Positions 37,601 through 44,500 of a DNA stretch of 64,000 bases are shown piece by piece; within the stretch, counting starts at the first letter, position 1, and every line of letters begins with the position of its first letter. Both the position numbers and the translations under genes were made by a program. The notes under the pieces are model-generated. The model worked only from the letters and a program-made list of their open reading frames with translations, ran no database searches and was not told where the DNA came from. This stretch comes from Prostheceraeus crozeri (Eukaryota > Platyhelminthes > Polycladida > Euryleptidae): NCBI GenBank assembly GCA_907163375.1, contig CAJQUW010015597.1, positions 496,001 through 560,000 on the forward strand, given 5' to 3'.

Positions 37601-39153
37601 TATTGGAGAGACACTGCTGCATTTCATTTAAGAGTAATGTGTTTTTACGGCTTATTTTAAGCATAGTCTGCATTCTATGTTGTGTTCTTCACACCAGCCC
37701 GGTGTGCGCGTCCTGCATCTGTGTCATCTGTAAATAGTTCTCATTCTTCATTGACTTTCACGTTCTGTTTTGCATGCATTCAGTCTGTATTTGACCCTTG
37801 ACGAAGAAAGCCGAAATATCGGGTTTTTCAAATTAAAGAATAATTCCTGCGAAGCCAGTGGCAATCAATTTTTTTTCAATTACTCATCCAGGAATGGCCT
37901 CATTATACCATATGTTTTGACGACTTGTTTATGTTGTGTAAATACTTCAGTACTTCAGTACTTCTGCTGGAATAAAATTGTAAAAGCAGCACTCAGTTGT
38001 TAGATTTCATCTTATTGCACAATATCTCATGTTCCTCTAAATGGCACAATAATGATTTTTTCAATGGACGTGTTCCAGCCACATCCTGTGCTGGATAGGT
38101 GCACAACTGCGCACATACTTGCAGTGCGGGTCTGGAGAAAAAAGTGACGTGGTAAATAAGATCAATGTAGTTGATTAGTGACTAGAGATGTGCAGATGAG
38201 TAAAACATGAGGATAGACTGATAAGTATGTATGCATATGTTATTCATATTTTCATTTCCTGTGAATGTTTGTTGCTGGCGCGAATTTCATGAAATTAGCC
38301 AGTACGAACTCTGATTTCAGGTGATATATGTGTATCTTAGTGTATTGATGGCAAAAAGTGACAGCAAATGCGTGGAATATATACATGTACATATGCGTCC
38401 ACTGGTAACATCAATGAATGTGCAAAATTTAAAGCTTCGATCATTTGACATGCTATGTACAATTTTCAGGTTCTTATTGTTCACTCTCCGTTTACTTTGT
38501 TAAAGCCGTCCCAACGATGAAAGTTAATTGTAAAATTAACTGTAAAGCACTGAAAAAGACAGTAGTTTGTCTAAAAATTTTAATTTTAGCACAATTATTT
38601 GTTTATGATAGAATAAAAGTTATCACTGTGATGATATTGTTAAGAATAAACTAAGAAAATCAATTTTCATCGTCGTTTTTTTAATACAGAATTTTAGCGG
38701 TCTATAAATAATTTATCATAGTTATTTTGATTAAGTTTTGGCTTTCACTGAGACAAACAGATTACCAGCATGATGTCATTGTCAATAATATAACATCAAA
38801 TACAAGCTATAGAACATCCGGTAGACTGATAGCAGTAATCGAGCAGACCTCAATCTTTACCAAAGTAAACGTTCGCTTTATTTTTTTTTTTGAATTAAGA
38901 ATTTCAATTTTAACCTTTGCAACTAAACTGAAATTTTATGTTTGAACTTACGAATATTGAAATTGATAACATTTTATTAGTTAAATTGTCGTTGACAATG
39001 CAATTGCAACATATATTTGATAATCCGGTTTTTTACATTTCCATTTATATTTCAGGGGGATATGCCTTTTCACAAGAAGAAAATGGTGCTGTTAGTCAAT
39101 CTAAACTCATCCGCTCCTATAATTCGACGCATAGGAAACCTAGTGGCGTGTGA
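1547..39153 (+). CDS. ATP8A: P4-ATPase phospholipid flippase, ATP8A type, 3' part of gene (11 exons)
   Basis: Spliced coding sequence: 1547-1611, 4688-4777, 4835-4917, 6173-6281, 15098-15361, 17362-17484, 17547-17687, 23120-23373, 24711-24809, 25381-25472, 39056-39153. Every junction has AG/GT sites and the codon phases fit end to end, giving ~471 residues to a TGA. P4-ATPases use ATP to move phosphatidylserine and phosphatidylethanolamine to the cytosolic leaflet, usually with a CDC50 partner subunit. Visible in order: the end of the nucleotide-binding domain ([11 protein letters not shown]), the P-domain hinge [10 protein letters not shown], the M5 region with SFYKNVCLY, the remaining membrane segments, a basic cytosolic tail ([16 protein letters not shown]) and a terminal [10 protein letters not shown]. 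The GYAFS motif is known in ATP8A1/ATP8A2 as an autoinhibitory element, which favours ATP8A over other P4 classes. The DKTG phosphorylation site lies upstream of the window. Invertebrates usually have one gene equivalent to vertebrate ATP8A1/2, so no paralogue number is given. The introns are unusually full of transposons, but none disrupts an exon. Confidence 0.93.
3470..4130 (+). pseudogene. C-terminal remnant of a non-LTR retroelement protein
   Basis: Intronic, within 1612-4687. One frame (3604-3789) reads [20 protein letters not shown] then [14 protein letters not shown]. After a break, 3889-4131 reads [34 protein letters not shown] and [15 protein letters not shown]. The HxxxGC element followed by hhhIDhAVPxDxNI...K..KY..L resembles the C-terminus of retroelement proteins with a nuclease-like fold, widespread in invertebrates; I cannot name the clade with confidence. 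Several stops make it dead. The rest of this intron (1612-3469, 4131-4687) shows no gene. Confidence 0.6.
4688..4777 (+). CDS. ATP8A: ATP8A exon b
   Basis: Thirty codons between acceptor ATTTCAG and donor GTGAGT, reading [20 protein letters not shown] and then [10 protein letters not shown]. The VALIIDGK signature precedes the conserved TL..AL segment in P4-ATPases. Phase 0 at both ends. Confidence 0.92.
4835..4917 (+). CDS. ATP8A: ATP8A exon c
   Basis: Follows a 57-bp intron, very short compared with the others. Reads [20 protein letters not shown] then CKAVICCR. The arginine codon is split 2+1 across the next intron. Donor GTGAGT starts at 4918. Confidence 0.9.
6173..6281 (+). CDS. ATP8A: ATP8A exon d (ATP-hinge motif)
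   Basis: Completes the split arginine and reads [20 protein letters not shown] followed by [26 protein letters not shown] is the P-type ATPase hinge motif; its two aspartates coordinate magnesium beside the phosphorylated aspartate. Acceptor TTTTTCAG, donor GTATAT. Confidence 0.95.
6395..7190 (+). repeat. tandem repeat, period about 224 bp, interrupted by a hairpin element
   Basis: The words AGGTGCATGATT, GTAAACATGTTTAAA-type and GGTGGGATCACTTTTGTAAG recur. GGTGCATGATTTC at about 6772 reappears at about 6996, and GCGTAAGAAG at about 6430 and 6928. This gives at least two and a half diverged units. The first unit is interrupted right after GGTGCATGATTGAG by the inverted repeat at 6548-6731. 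It is non-coding and intronic. Confidence 0.75.
6548..6731. repeat. 184-bp near-perfect hairpin (foldback MITE candidate)
   Basis: The left arm 6548-6633 and right arm 6645-6731 are inverted copies with only small gaps, separated by an 11-base loop (6634-6644). The arms begin GAGTTCAAAATACTTC and end GTCGTCAGACAC. The element sits inside one unit of the tandem repeat, which suggests insertion. The inner part contains CTGACGACGGGTGAAAGTC, loosely reminiscent of the hammerhead-like 3' ends of Penelope elements elsewhere in the window. That resemblance is weak. No target duplication is clear. Confidence 0.8.
10095..10260 (+). repeat. possible tRNA-derived SINE
   Basis: TGGCACAGTGG (about 10110) matches the RNA polymerase III A-box consensus TRGYNNARNNG exactly. 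About 40 bases downstream GGTCCAATGG...GAGTCCC resembles a degraded B box. The following ~100 bases are a non-tRNA body ending in a T-rich stretch (AATTTTTTCGGATTTTTTT). It cannot be a functional tRNA, because no acceptor stem can be formed. Chance similarity is possible. Confidence 0.35.
15098..15361 (+). CDS. ATP8A: ATP8A exon e (M5-M6 region)
   Basis: Eighty-eight codons, phase 0 at both ends, from [20 protein letters not shown] to [10 protein letters not shown]. It carries the conserved VGVGISGxEGMQAA motif with phenylalanine at the usually polar x. M5 contains the YKNVCLY lysine region, and a GFSGQ loop follows. Acceptor CTTTCAG, donor GTAAGT. Confidence 0.95.
15362..17361 (+). other. 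intron of ATP8A, no element recognised
   Basis: A 2-kb intron. Several short open frames in both strands read as low-complexity or random peptides with no motif. No repeat structure stood out on inspection. Confidence 0.55.
17362..17484 (+). CDS. ATP8A: ATP8A exon f
   Basis: Forty-one codons, reading [20 protein letters not shown] then [20 protein letters not shown] and a final K. The IFTxxPPLALG and YPxLY motifs are typical of P4-ATPases between M6 and M7. Acceptor TTCCTTAG, donor GTAAAT. Confidence 0.94.
17547..17687 (+). CDS. ATP8A: ATP8A exon g
   Basis: Forty-seven codons after a 62-bp intron, encoding one hydrophobic segment ([20 protein letters not shown]) and a short loop ending GNMVYT. 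Phase 0 at both ends. Acceptor TTTTCAG, donor GTAAGT. Confidence 0.94.
18524..21484 (+). mobile_element. L2-like LINE, 5'-truncated, itself interrupted
   Basis: The left piece (about 18620-18811) gives the RT beginning: [20 protein letters not shown] and then [15 protein letters not shown]. The right piece (20276-21289) continues [32 protein letters not shown] and the catalytic GYADDHQLY. The C-terminal thumb region has [13 protein letters not shown] and [14 protein letters not shown]. The two pieces are in the same frame across the inserted element. About two dozen residues expected between KVQSD and NSAAFD are missing, so it is an internally deleted, dead copy. It ends in an (ATT)n tail at about 21475-21487, typical of LINE 3' ends. 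AT-rich filler lies at 18524-18619. Confidence 0.78.
18812..20275 (+). mobile_element. CR1-like LINE fragment with long RT frame
   Basis: An uninterrupted frame of about 450 codons (to 20193) starts inside the RT region, so the copy is 5'-truncated. Motifs in order: [56 protein letters not shown], the catalytic [23 protein letters not shown] and a C-terminal region ending [14 protein letters not shown]. The 3' end is AATAAAGATC followed by (TTA)n. The target TTATTA in the L2-like LINE occurs at 18806-18811, and again as the last TTATTA of the tail (20270-20275). The lack of stops suggests it is the youngest layer of the nest. Confidence 0.85.
22207..23119 (+). other. intron remainder, nothing recognised
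   Basis: Sequence between the end of the nested retroelements and the next ATP8A exon. I see no coding similarity, inverted repeat or tandem repeat. A pyrimidine tract (CTTTCTCTTTCTCTTGCAG) ends it as a good splice acceptor. Confidence 0.6.
23120..23373 (+). CDS. ATP8A: ATP8A exon h (last membrane segments)
   Basis: Encodes [20 protein letters not shown], a hydrophobic stretch [20 protein letters not shown], and a last membrane segment ending [14 protein letters not shown]. The final alanine codon is split across the intron (2+1). The LEHTAWTW motif is characteristic of ATP8A-type flippases. Donor GTAAGT. Confidence 0.95.
23374..24710 (+). other. intron of ATP8A, nothing recognised
   Basis: A 1.3-kb intron. 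GAGT/ACTC-rich words near 23570-23650 (GAGTACCCGAG, GACTCGGCTCAACG) hint at a decayed repeat but show no clear boundaries. No coding similarity is visible. Confidence 0.5.
24711..24809 (+). CDS. ATP8A: ATP8A exon i (cytosolic tail)
   Basis: Begins with the last base of the split alanine and reads [20 protein letters not shown] then [13 protein letters not shown]. This is the basic, cytosolic C-terminal region after the last membrane segment. The arginine codon is split by the intron. Acceptor TTTCAG, donor GTGAGT. Confidence 0.93.
25381..25472 (+). CDS. ATP8A: ATP8A exon j (cytosolic tail)
   Basis: Reads [20 protein letters not shown] followed by [10 protein letters not shown] and one leftover base, before donor GTAAGT. 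The leftover A needs two bases from the next exon, and the exon at 39056 supplies GG. The segment is basic and serine-rich, as expected of a regulatory tail linker. Confidence 0.88.
27827..28620. mobile_element. Tigger/pogo-like MITE with TA target duplication
   Basis: The ends are inverted: CAGTGAACTCTCGTTATTAG at 27829 and, on the other strand from 28618, CAGTGGACTGTCGATATAAG, both followed by AATC. TA flanks each end (27827-27828, 28619-28620). CAGTG...CTCGTTATAA-type ends with a TA duplication are typical of the pogo/Tigger group of Tc1/mariner elements. Inside, words like CGTTATAAGAAT and TAAGAATCA recur near both ends. No transposase frame is present, so it is non-autonomous. Confidence 0.72.
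30568..31414. repeat. long imperfect palindrome (about 850 bp foldback)
   Basis: The outer arms correspond: left CAGTGACTTAGAATTTGTAC with AAATTTGAAAAACTGGTGCA, right (inverted) TTAGTGACTTAGAG with AAATTTGAAAAATTGATGCA. Inner parts also pair: left GGACAATGAGTTTGTATAGT against inverted right GGATAATGAGTGTGCAGTAT. The arms therefore cover most of the element with a short central loop. Identity looks roughly 70-80 percent by eye. No coding content. Probably a foldback or MITE-like element; transcribed within the ATP8A intron it could form dsRNA. Confidence 0.7.
32490..33182 (+). pseudogene. possible hAT-like transposase C-terminal remnant
   Basis: The frame around 32847-33182 reads [20 protein letters not shown] and then [20 protein letters not shown]. 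This resembles the hAT-type dimerisation pattern (LPHSNAxxERxFSxxN...KxxxRNxL...TLxxLLxxK). The upstream frames 32493-32735 are interrupted by stops and show no identifiable catalytic residues. No terminal inverted repeats were identified. A chance resemblance cannot be excluded. Confidence 0.4.
33920..35460 (-). pseudogene. inverted, 5'-truncated copy of the PLE polyprotein
   Basis: On the minus strand the frame starts at the residues equivalent to [15 protein letters not shown] of the plus copy and runs through all RT motifs. An extra A near 34370 (AAAA instead of AAA) shifts the frame just after KRQVSK. The GIY-YIG part then continues in another frame to 33920. The N-terminal ~200 codons are absent. 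Apart from the shift, the only residue difference I noticed is WCEV versus WCEL. Confidence 0.9.
35538..37631 (+). CDS. PLE reverse transcriptase / GIY-YIG endonuclease
   Basis: An intact frame of about 697 codons from the first ATG; the frame stays open a little further upstream, to about 35481. Penelope-like retroelements copy themselves with an RT related to telomerase and a GIY-YIG nuclease. Visible in order: the [20 protein letters not shown] region, motif [15 protein letters not shown], motif [21 protein letters not shown], catalytic [11 protein letters not shown], and [11 protein letters not shown]. Then come a linker with cysteines CKTDCWACQ and the endonuclease core [20 protein letters not shown] with [11 protein letters not shown]. 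The Cys-rich linker and the GIY-YIG pair (IYEV...KYIG) mark the endonuclease-bearing PLE lineage. No stop or shift was found, so it could encode a working enzyme. The first 200 residues are family-specific and not otherwise recognised. Confidence 0.93.
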   Translation: MKRRKLHALLEVQHAEEETVSDESGLPSKNEPFKNLSDATFTEKQLQLLEQGPSYVPPPGTVNNRLLDSVKASVQTSFERLVKEDAVAASSPAKTELFSGILHIYESAKSIPQSQAHRECRNTMQEIDETVKDKNLMLINSDKTNRLIAMNINEYNSMVNNCLSKDDKEVRMVQPITRQNKINQKLTAIASKYARSELEKSILQCKCSEPLPSIPYALPKDHKEGSLRGRPIISSLDSGTRKIQIFLAKLLQPLVQRFVPAHLKSTEDFIERLKCFQPIPGTEFKFGSLDVSNLYGSIPVSSNSQFDLLSCVKLFFESHKHESIFPQLSTDDLGELLLLASEDIYIFNSKLFQQTTGIAMGNNAAPALSSIFMSFVEGLITQNNGIFLWTRYVDDIFVVFDPEVDLVRIANEAHPSISFTFEEASNQTLPFLDTFVEWCELAREFKFSLYVKPIHSQTCLPFSAHVPSNRKRALLIGENWRTIRNSSQSQVPQSKSALRPRFAANGYPRNWVENYFAQVPPVKAEKAEPLTYLKLPYLNEKVKRQVSKLSKKCDPDNNIRVIYQTERPLSHRWRKRPERPKCKTDCWACQIASRSGQCYRKFVIYEVTCQLCRKKYIGQTERTIKSRIKEHLKSPSSAVYQHVTNEHQSFVEENISWRILHTERNHFLRRARESIYIQRNSTSLMNNCIGETLLHFI
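37794..37824 (+). ncRNA. degenerate hammerhead-like motif in PLE 3' region
   Basis: ACCC-TTGACGA-AGAAAGCC-GAAA-TATC-GGGT: the flanking ACCC and GGGT pair as a stem I. The order of core elements is that of a type I hammerhead, but the core reads TTGACGA rather than CTGANGA and stem II is not convincing. The mirror copy lies on the minus strand at about 33727-33757. Hammerhead motifs are known in Penelope elements. This one is probably inactive or a diverged form. See the better copies near 58222-58657. Confidence 0.4.
39056..39153 (+). CDS. ATP8A: ATP8A terminal exon with GYAFS autoinhibitory motif
   Basis: Acceptor TATATTTCAG, then GG completing the split codon, then [20 protein letters not shown] and [11 protein letters not shown] before TGA at 39151. 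GYAFS is the conserved C-terminal segment that in ATP8A1/2 occupies the catalytic cleft and inhibits the pump. The exact phase match to the exon 13.6 kb upstream supports the assignment. A possible AATAAA signal lies near 39947. Confidence 0.9.
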
Positions 39154-40129
39154 TCGATCGTTTCAACAATTTGCAAGGAAATTGATGCCAAATTCAGAGA
39201 TGACTCTGTGTATTTGTGATTTATCAAACTGTCGATCGCTTGTGTCCAGAATTTATACGCAATTTATCAGAAACTAACATTTTTCATACCCTCCTCTTCT
39301 TCCCCTTTATTCCTTGGTCTCAGATCTTCACTTTTGTGTTTATAAGAGACGAACAAATACGAAAAGTATTATATACCTATGAATAGAGCAATTATATGTT
39401 TCTTCACTCGATTAACACGTGGATAACTAGGGTCACACATTTCTGCCATTATTCCAGTTTTGATTTGTGGTCAGTATTTGTTCGGCCGCATAAATGACGT
39501 GAGTTTTCATGAAGCCATACCGCAATTGTGCCAGTAAATATTTCGACAAATGAATTATTGACAGTATAAGATTGTATGACTGTAATATAGAAGAATTAAC
39601 GTACAATATGTTTAGCCATATAAATTCAATTAAGAGCTGGAGACGTTGTAGCTTATTATAACATTGTTTCTAAGTGTTTTTTTGGTTATGTGTCAACCGC
39701 CCGTGCCTTTTGTCACACGTCGTACATTGTCGTTGTACACCCTATCCTTACATTCAGAATTGTCACCATGACTTCGTCTCCTTATCATCAACTCTGTTCT
39801 AAATATTCGAAAGTTTGTAAAAAAATGAACACGTTCTATGATACTGATTTGTTTTGATATTTCAAAGATCAATTCATCAATGAAATATAGCTCATGAGTT
39901 CCGCCATAGAGTAGGTATATTAGGTAGTGCATGGTAACTCCGCAAATAATAAATCCCGAATGTGTATAAACTTTCGATTTTATTATATGAACTCAAAGGA
40001 GATACAGTCGGAATTGTTTCCAAATGTGAGATATGCGCATTTATGCAGTTTTGAAGAACTTACAACGGAATTGAGTGATCATGAATTCATGATTGCAAAA
40101 AGCAGAAGGAAATGATATTATTTTACAGA
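39154..40129 (+). other. ATP8A 3' UTR and flank
   Basis: Downstream of the ATP8A stop. No further coding similarity is visible. AATAAA is present near 39947, about 0.8 kb after the stop, and could serve as a polyadenylation signal. Transcript data would be needed to place the mRNA end. Confidence 0.35.
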
Positions 40130-40735
40130 TAGTCCGTGTCTGACAGCCTTGGTGAGATAATGTTTGTTAAATTGGCAACTCGACGACCTGCTATATTGCT
40201 TTCCTGCTGAACCTCAGGAGAATCTTCTTACGCGTGATCAGGCAACAGCTGCCACTGGCAGAGCAAAATCACATAATCGAAGACAGTGATTTCAATTAAA
40301 TTTGAAAGATGTATATGGGTCCACATAACTATTCAGATTCAAGAAATGAAACATGAATTTAGTGTATCATAAAATCAAGCCTGTGAAAATTGAATTAAAA
40401 ACTTGACATTTTCAGCCTAGAAAGCACGGATAATACCGTGACATTTTCATGAAGACTTCCATTATAATACGGAGCATGAAACTCCCTTGATAATCAGCTT
40501 GATTTCCGCTTAGTTGGGATGATTATTAGCAAATATTCATTCCTTTTGATATCCAACTTGCTTCATACTACGTACAACGGGGAGTCATCTCGGTAGTATT
40601 TAAATTGTCAAAATTTTGATTTCTCAAAAGTGCTCAAATATTTTTTTGGACCACGAGAACGTAATCTCCGCAGAAAACTGAATCTTTTCATATAAAAATT
40701 TTCACTGTGCATGTGAGCTTATACAGATACTATAT
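40130..40735 (-). repeat. unclassified dispersed repeat, copy 1
   Basis: The reverse complement of this segment aligns along its length with 60165-60790. Shared words include GTTGGATATCAAAAGGAATG, TATATGAAAAGATTCAGTTT and TCATTTCTTGAATCTGAATA, in the same order with small gaps. There are no coding motifs. The right edge abuts the TA microsatellite and MITE at 40736. The family is unknown to me. Confidence 0.72.
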
Positions 40736-41486
40736 ATATATATATATATATATATAAATACGAAATGTGCTCTCCTGCCCCACCGAGAATTGTACTCTCC
40801 TGCCCCACTTGTACATGAAGGGACCAGGGCCTACAACAATCGTCGGACCAGGCATTTGGAGGTGCTCTGACTGTCATATATCTTCATTCATATCAGTACA
40901 TATCACAGCACAATCATATTCCGCAAAAGCTAACTCTAAATATGAAAATTGAGGGCCTACAGCAATCGATCGTCGGACCAGGCATTTGGAGGTTCTCTGA
41001 CAGCCATAGCACTTCTTTCACATCAGTACATATCAATGCACAATCATATTCCGCAAAAGCTAACTCTAAATACGAAAATTGAGGGCCTACAGCAATGGAC
41101 GGACCATGCATTTGGAGGTGCTCTGACTGTCATATATCTCAGTACATATCACAGCACGATCATATTCCGCAAAAGCTAACTCTAAATACGAAAATTGAAG
41201 GGACCAGGGCCTACAGCAATCGTCGGACCAGGCATTTGGAGGCGCTGACAGCCATAGAACTTCTTTCACAACAGTACATATCAATGCACAATCATATTCC
41301 GCAAAAGCTCATACGTGGGGCAGGAGAGTCAGTGGGGCAGGAGAGTCAGTGGGGCAGGAGTGCACATGGGGGCAGGAGCGTACAGTTGTGGGGCAGGGGC
41401 GTACATTTCATATTCGTCCGTGGGGCAGGAGAGTACAAGTGGGGCAGGAGAGTACAATTCGGTGGGGCAGGAGCGCACATTTCGTA

Positions 41487-41488
<2 letters not shown>
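40736..41488. mobile_element. MITE with about 56-bp inverted ends and internal higher-order tandem repeat
   Basis: The left end 40758-40814 and right end 41433-41487 are inverted copies, differing by a 2-base gap and one substitution. They start ATACGAAATGTGC and carry the word GTGGGGCAGGAG. TA microsatellites flank both sides, consistent with insertion in TA-rich target. Inside are four ~110-130-bp units (starts about 40828, 40953, 41083, 41208), and at 41314-41425 a run of GTGGGGCAGGAG minisatellite. It has no transposase, so it is non-autonomous. Confidence 0.75.
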
Positions 41489-41543
<55 letters not shown>

Positions 41544-41590
41544 TATATATTATATATATATTTAATATATTATATATTATATATACTTAG
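41489..41590. repeat. TA microsatellite
   Basis: About 50 bp of pure TA followed by imperfect TATAAAA/TATTATA sequence. It flanks the MITE on its left side and the large AT-rich segment to the right. Confidence 0.95.
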
Positions 41591-41594
41591 ATGA

Positions 41595-44500
41595 TCTCTC
41601 AGCGCCACTTCCACAGACTGCTGAAGAAAAGTTGGAATGCAGAAATAAATAGCCTGTGTTCGTTCCCAAAACTTTCAGGGCTGGGTTATAGTATTCAGTA
41701 GTATTGACAGCTCCCAGTTTTAGACCGAAATATGTGAAGAACTACAGGGAATTCAGCAATTACTGATTATTCTCGTTTTCCTCATACAGGCCCTTAGATG
41801 CTAAATTGTAGGCTGAAACTTCGATGGTAACTTAAGGATTCACAGTCCTATGGGCTGCATGTGACGGAACACAAAAATACTCAGATTAAAAGGTTGATGA
41901 AAAATCATATATAATAGTGATTATATTTAATTTTCATTTTTACTCGAAGAAAATGGTGAATGGGTTAACAACTATTTATCTGCAAATTTAGGCCGTTTTG
42001 GACAACACCTACCGATACCACAAATTTTTTTAGGTGTCAAAAGTCTTGATTTTTTTCGTATAACCTTTATTGATATCCATAATTAGCGTATATATCAAAA
42101 TTTCTATGATAACATACCCGCAAAAAACGCCAAAACAAGTAAAAAAAATAAAGCATTTATACTCTAAATAGCCTCTCAGCGCCATTATAGTGTATATTAC
42201 CAGGTCTCTATGAGCCAGTCACATATAATTAAAGGGTATATGAGCGCCAAATGCCATAAATACTTATCATATTATTCCCAATTTGAGAGCTGTTACCCTC
42301 GTTACTGTCACTTCAACGTACGCTTCTATATAGTACCAGCTGAGATGGAAAAGTACGTGAATAGGGAGAAATTCACAATAGAACTTGTGAGTTTGTACTG
42401 TTGCTTGGTTGGCACATACAGTGGGAAAATAATTTACTATTTCGTACAGATTTTCTTCGAAGACTAATAAGTAGTATATAGATGAAAAATACAATGTAAT
42501 ATTCAACTACATATTTGCATGAATTTGAAATAGATCAATATTTACATACTGGATAAAAGTGAAAGTCACAGCAAAGTTTAAATGTCCACTCCATTCCGAT
42601 AGATTTTACCTGCATGAAAAAAGGGCCATGAAAATATTAAAAAGATATGAATTTGTCATGATTTGCACCAACCGTCAAGAGGAACAAGATATAGGAACTA
42701 AACTTTCATTACTTGAAACAGGACTTTACACAGCTAAGGAGCTTGCCCTGTTTCTACACATACACCTTGCAAGCAGATCCGAGCAGAGTTTAAGTTTCCC
42801 TATTTTTATCTTTCAATGAACGAGTCGCTCCTTTCAAAGGAGAAAGTGACAAAAGATGCTGTGGATTAAATGCCATTACTGTGGTGCTTATCATAAAGGA
42901 TCACGATGATGTTATCGCAAAATAGCAGAGTAGGTTAAGTAGGTCTATTGTGAATGGCAATATGAAGCATGACAATGAGCTTCAGCTTGCGCATTGTACA
43001 TTGTGGCATATTTTGTTGATGATTAGTATGTATGATTATTTATTTCTTTTTGTGTGTCTTTTAGGCTTACATGTATATGCACATGTCTATCGTGTCTGTT
43101 TTTGGAAAGGCGTAGACCTTTCATGGAAGCAGATGTCTCATCAAGCACACTTGAATTCAGGTCTTTATTGATTCTCTATCATCACTTCATTAAAGGAGAT
43201 TGTTAACAATTTCGTCGGCAGAGCTTCGATGAGTTTTATACGTTGAATACTGTGTAGGCCTATCAGGCTTATCACTACTATAAGTCTTATAAAGCAATCA
43301 CGCTAAACGATCCATGAGACTATCTGAGACAAACCCTGAACAAAATCTAGAATCCAACCATAAAGCAACCGAAAATTTCTCCTAGACCAACCTTAAATAA
43401 ATTCCATAAACAACGAACCCAAAACTAATTTTCATTTTAAATTACTTTTCGCGTAAACCGCACCATAAGACGGTAGCAATTTGAAGTCGATGTGGCCTAC
43501 ATGGATTTCACCTATGCCCTAGTCATAGCACTTATTCATGGATATCCATACTCATCCTAAGCTTAAACTTCAAAAAATATAGCTCTCACAAGAATCTCAT
43601 ACTGTGCGATAACTTCTGTAAATCCTAAGACTTGATAAGTCAATAAAATTAATTGGACATGCACTATAAATTCATTATCAAGCAAAAGTACATGCATACA
43701 TGCCAGCATGCATCTACATAAGGCATGAGACCAGTGAGGACAGTTATGTCACCCCTATTTGACATTCATTTTATCATAGCTTATTATTTCAAGTATGCCT
43801 GTTCTAGACCTACTTCAATTCATGATGTTGTTATGTGAATATAAGAGAATAACCGCAAAGTATGCAAGTCAAGACATTCATGCTGCTTTCAGCTACTAAG
43901 TCTTATCATAGAATCAGTATATGATGGCTGAAAACAGTTTTGAAATTTGAATTCAAAATCGTGTCTATTGTATTAGGCCTTTAATTACGAATTTAGGCCT
44001 CTTCTGAATGGACAAAAAAGGGGACCACTTTTGTTGGATTTTACCATATCTGAGCATTTCCATGCGTCGTCTTTGAAGGATTTTGCATTCTTAAATTGAT
44101 TATAACTAGTAATTAATTGACGCCTTAATTGCTGCATACCTAGGTTCAATTAACATGTAGATATCCATGGTGTTAATTTTTTGTAATCTTATTTATATGG
44201 GTCCAACAGCAGCTGTGTTTACCAAACGTCCTCTTATGATACAAAAGTCAACCTCAAATTGAGTGCATGTGAGTCTCATCAATTTTTCTTCGAGTTGCAA
44301 TAAGTTATTGAATCTAACCTTTAACATCATACATTTAACTCGGCAACGCCCAAAATTTACGCATTTATGCAAAATTATTTTAATTGCTTGTAACTAGTGT
44401 ATTTACCATCCAATATGACTACTAAAGTGAAAAACTGATTATTTCAACTTTTTTGTATTATTTCCAGCATGTGACATATGTGTCACACTTATGTTCTAAC

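Larger units (their letters stand above)
33662..37927 (+). mobile_element. Penelope-like element (PLE) with inverted partial copy and 13-bp target duplication
   Basis: TTTTGACGACTTG occurs at 33662-33674 and at 37915-37927, bracketing the element. Inside are two inverted copies of the same PLE: a 5'-truncated one on the minus strand (33675-35460) and a full-length one on the plus strand (to 37876). The 1.79-kb arms differ, where I compared them, by one substitution and one added base, so insertion is recent. About 38 extra bases (37877-37914) occur only at the right end. PLEs are known to integrate with truncated copies of themselves in tandem or inverted orientation, and this fits that pattern exactly. 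It lies in the ATP8A last intron, same orientation as the gene. Confidence 0.92.
25473..39055 (+). other. 13.6-kb last intron of ATP8A, filled with mobile DNA
   Basis: Assigned as one intron because the exons at 25381 and 39056 fit in phase. It contains the Tigger-like MITE, the foldback, the hAT-like remnant and the inverted-repeat Penelope element listed separately. The stretches 25473-27826, 28621-30567, 31415-32489 and 37928-39055 hold no gene I can support. Two more short coding exons could be hidden here, but none is needed to keep the frame. Confidence 0.7.

Noticed and set aside
20231-37925. CATATGTTTTGACGA in both the CR1-like LINE 3' end and the right flank of the first PLE
   Set aside because: The 15-base match is suggestive of a shared LINE fragment, but the flanking bases do not align, and part of it is the PLE target duplication.
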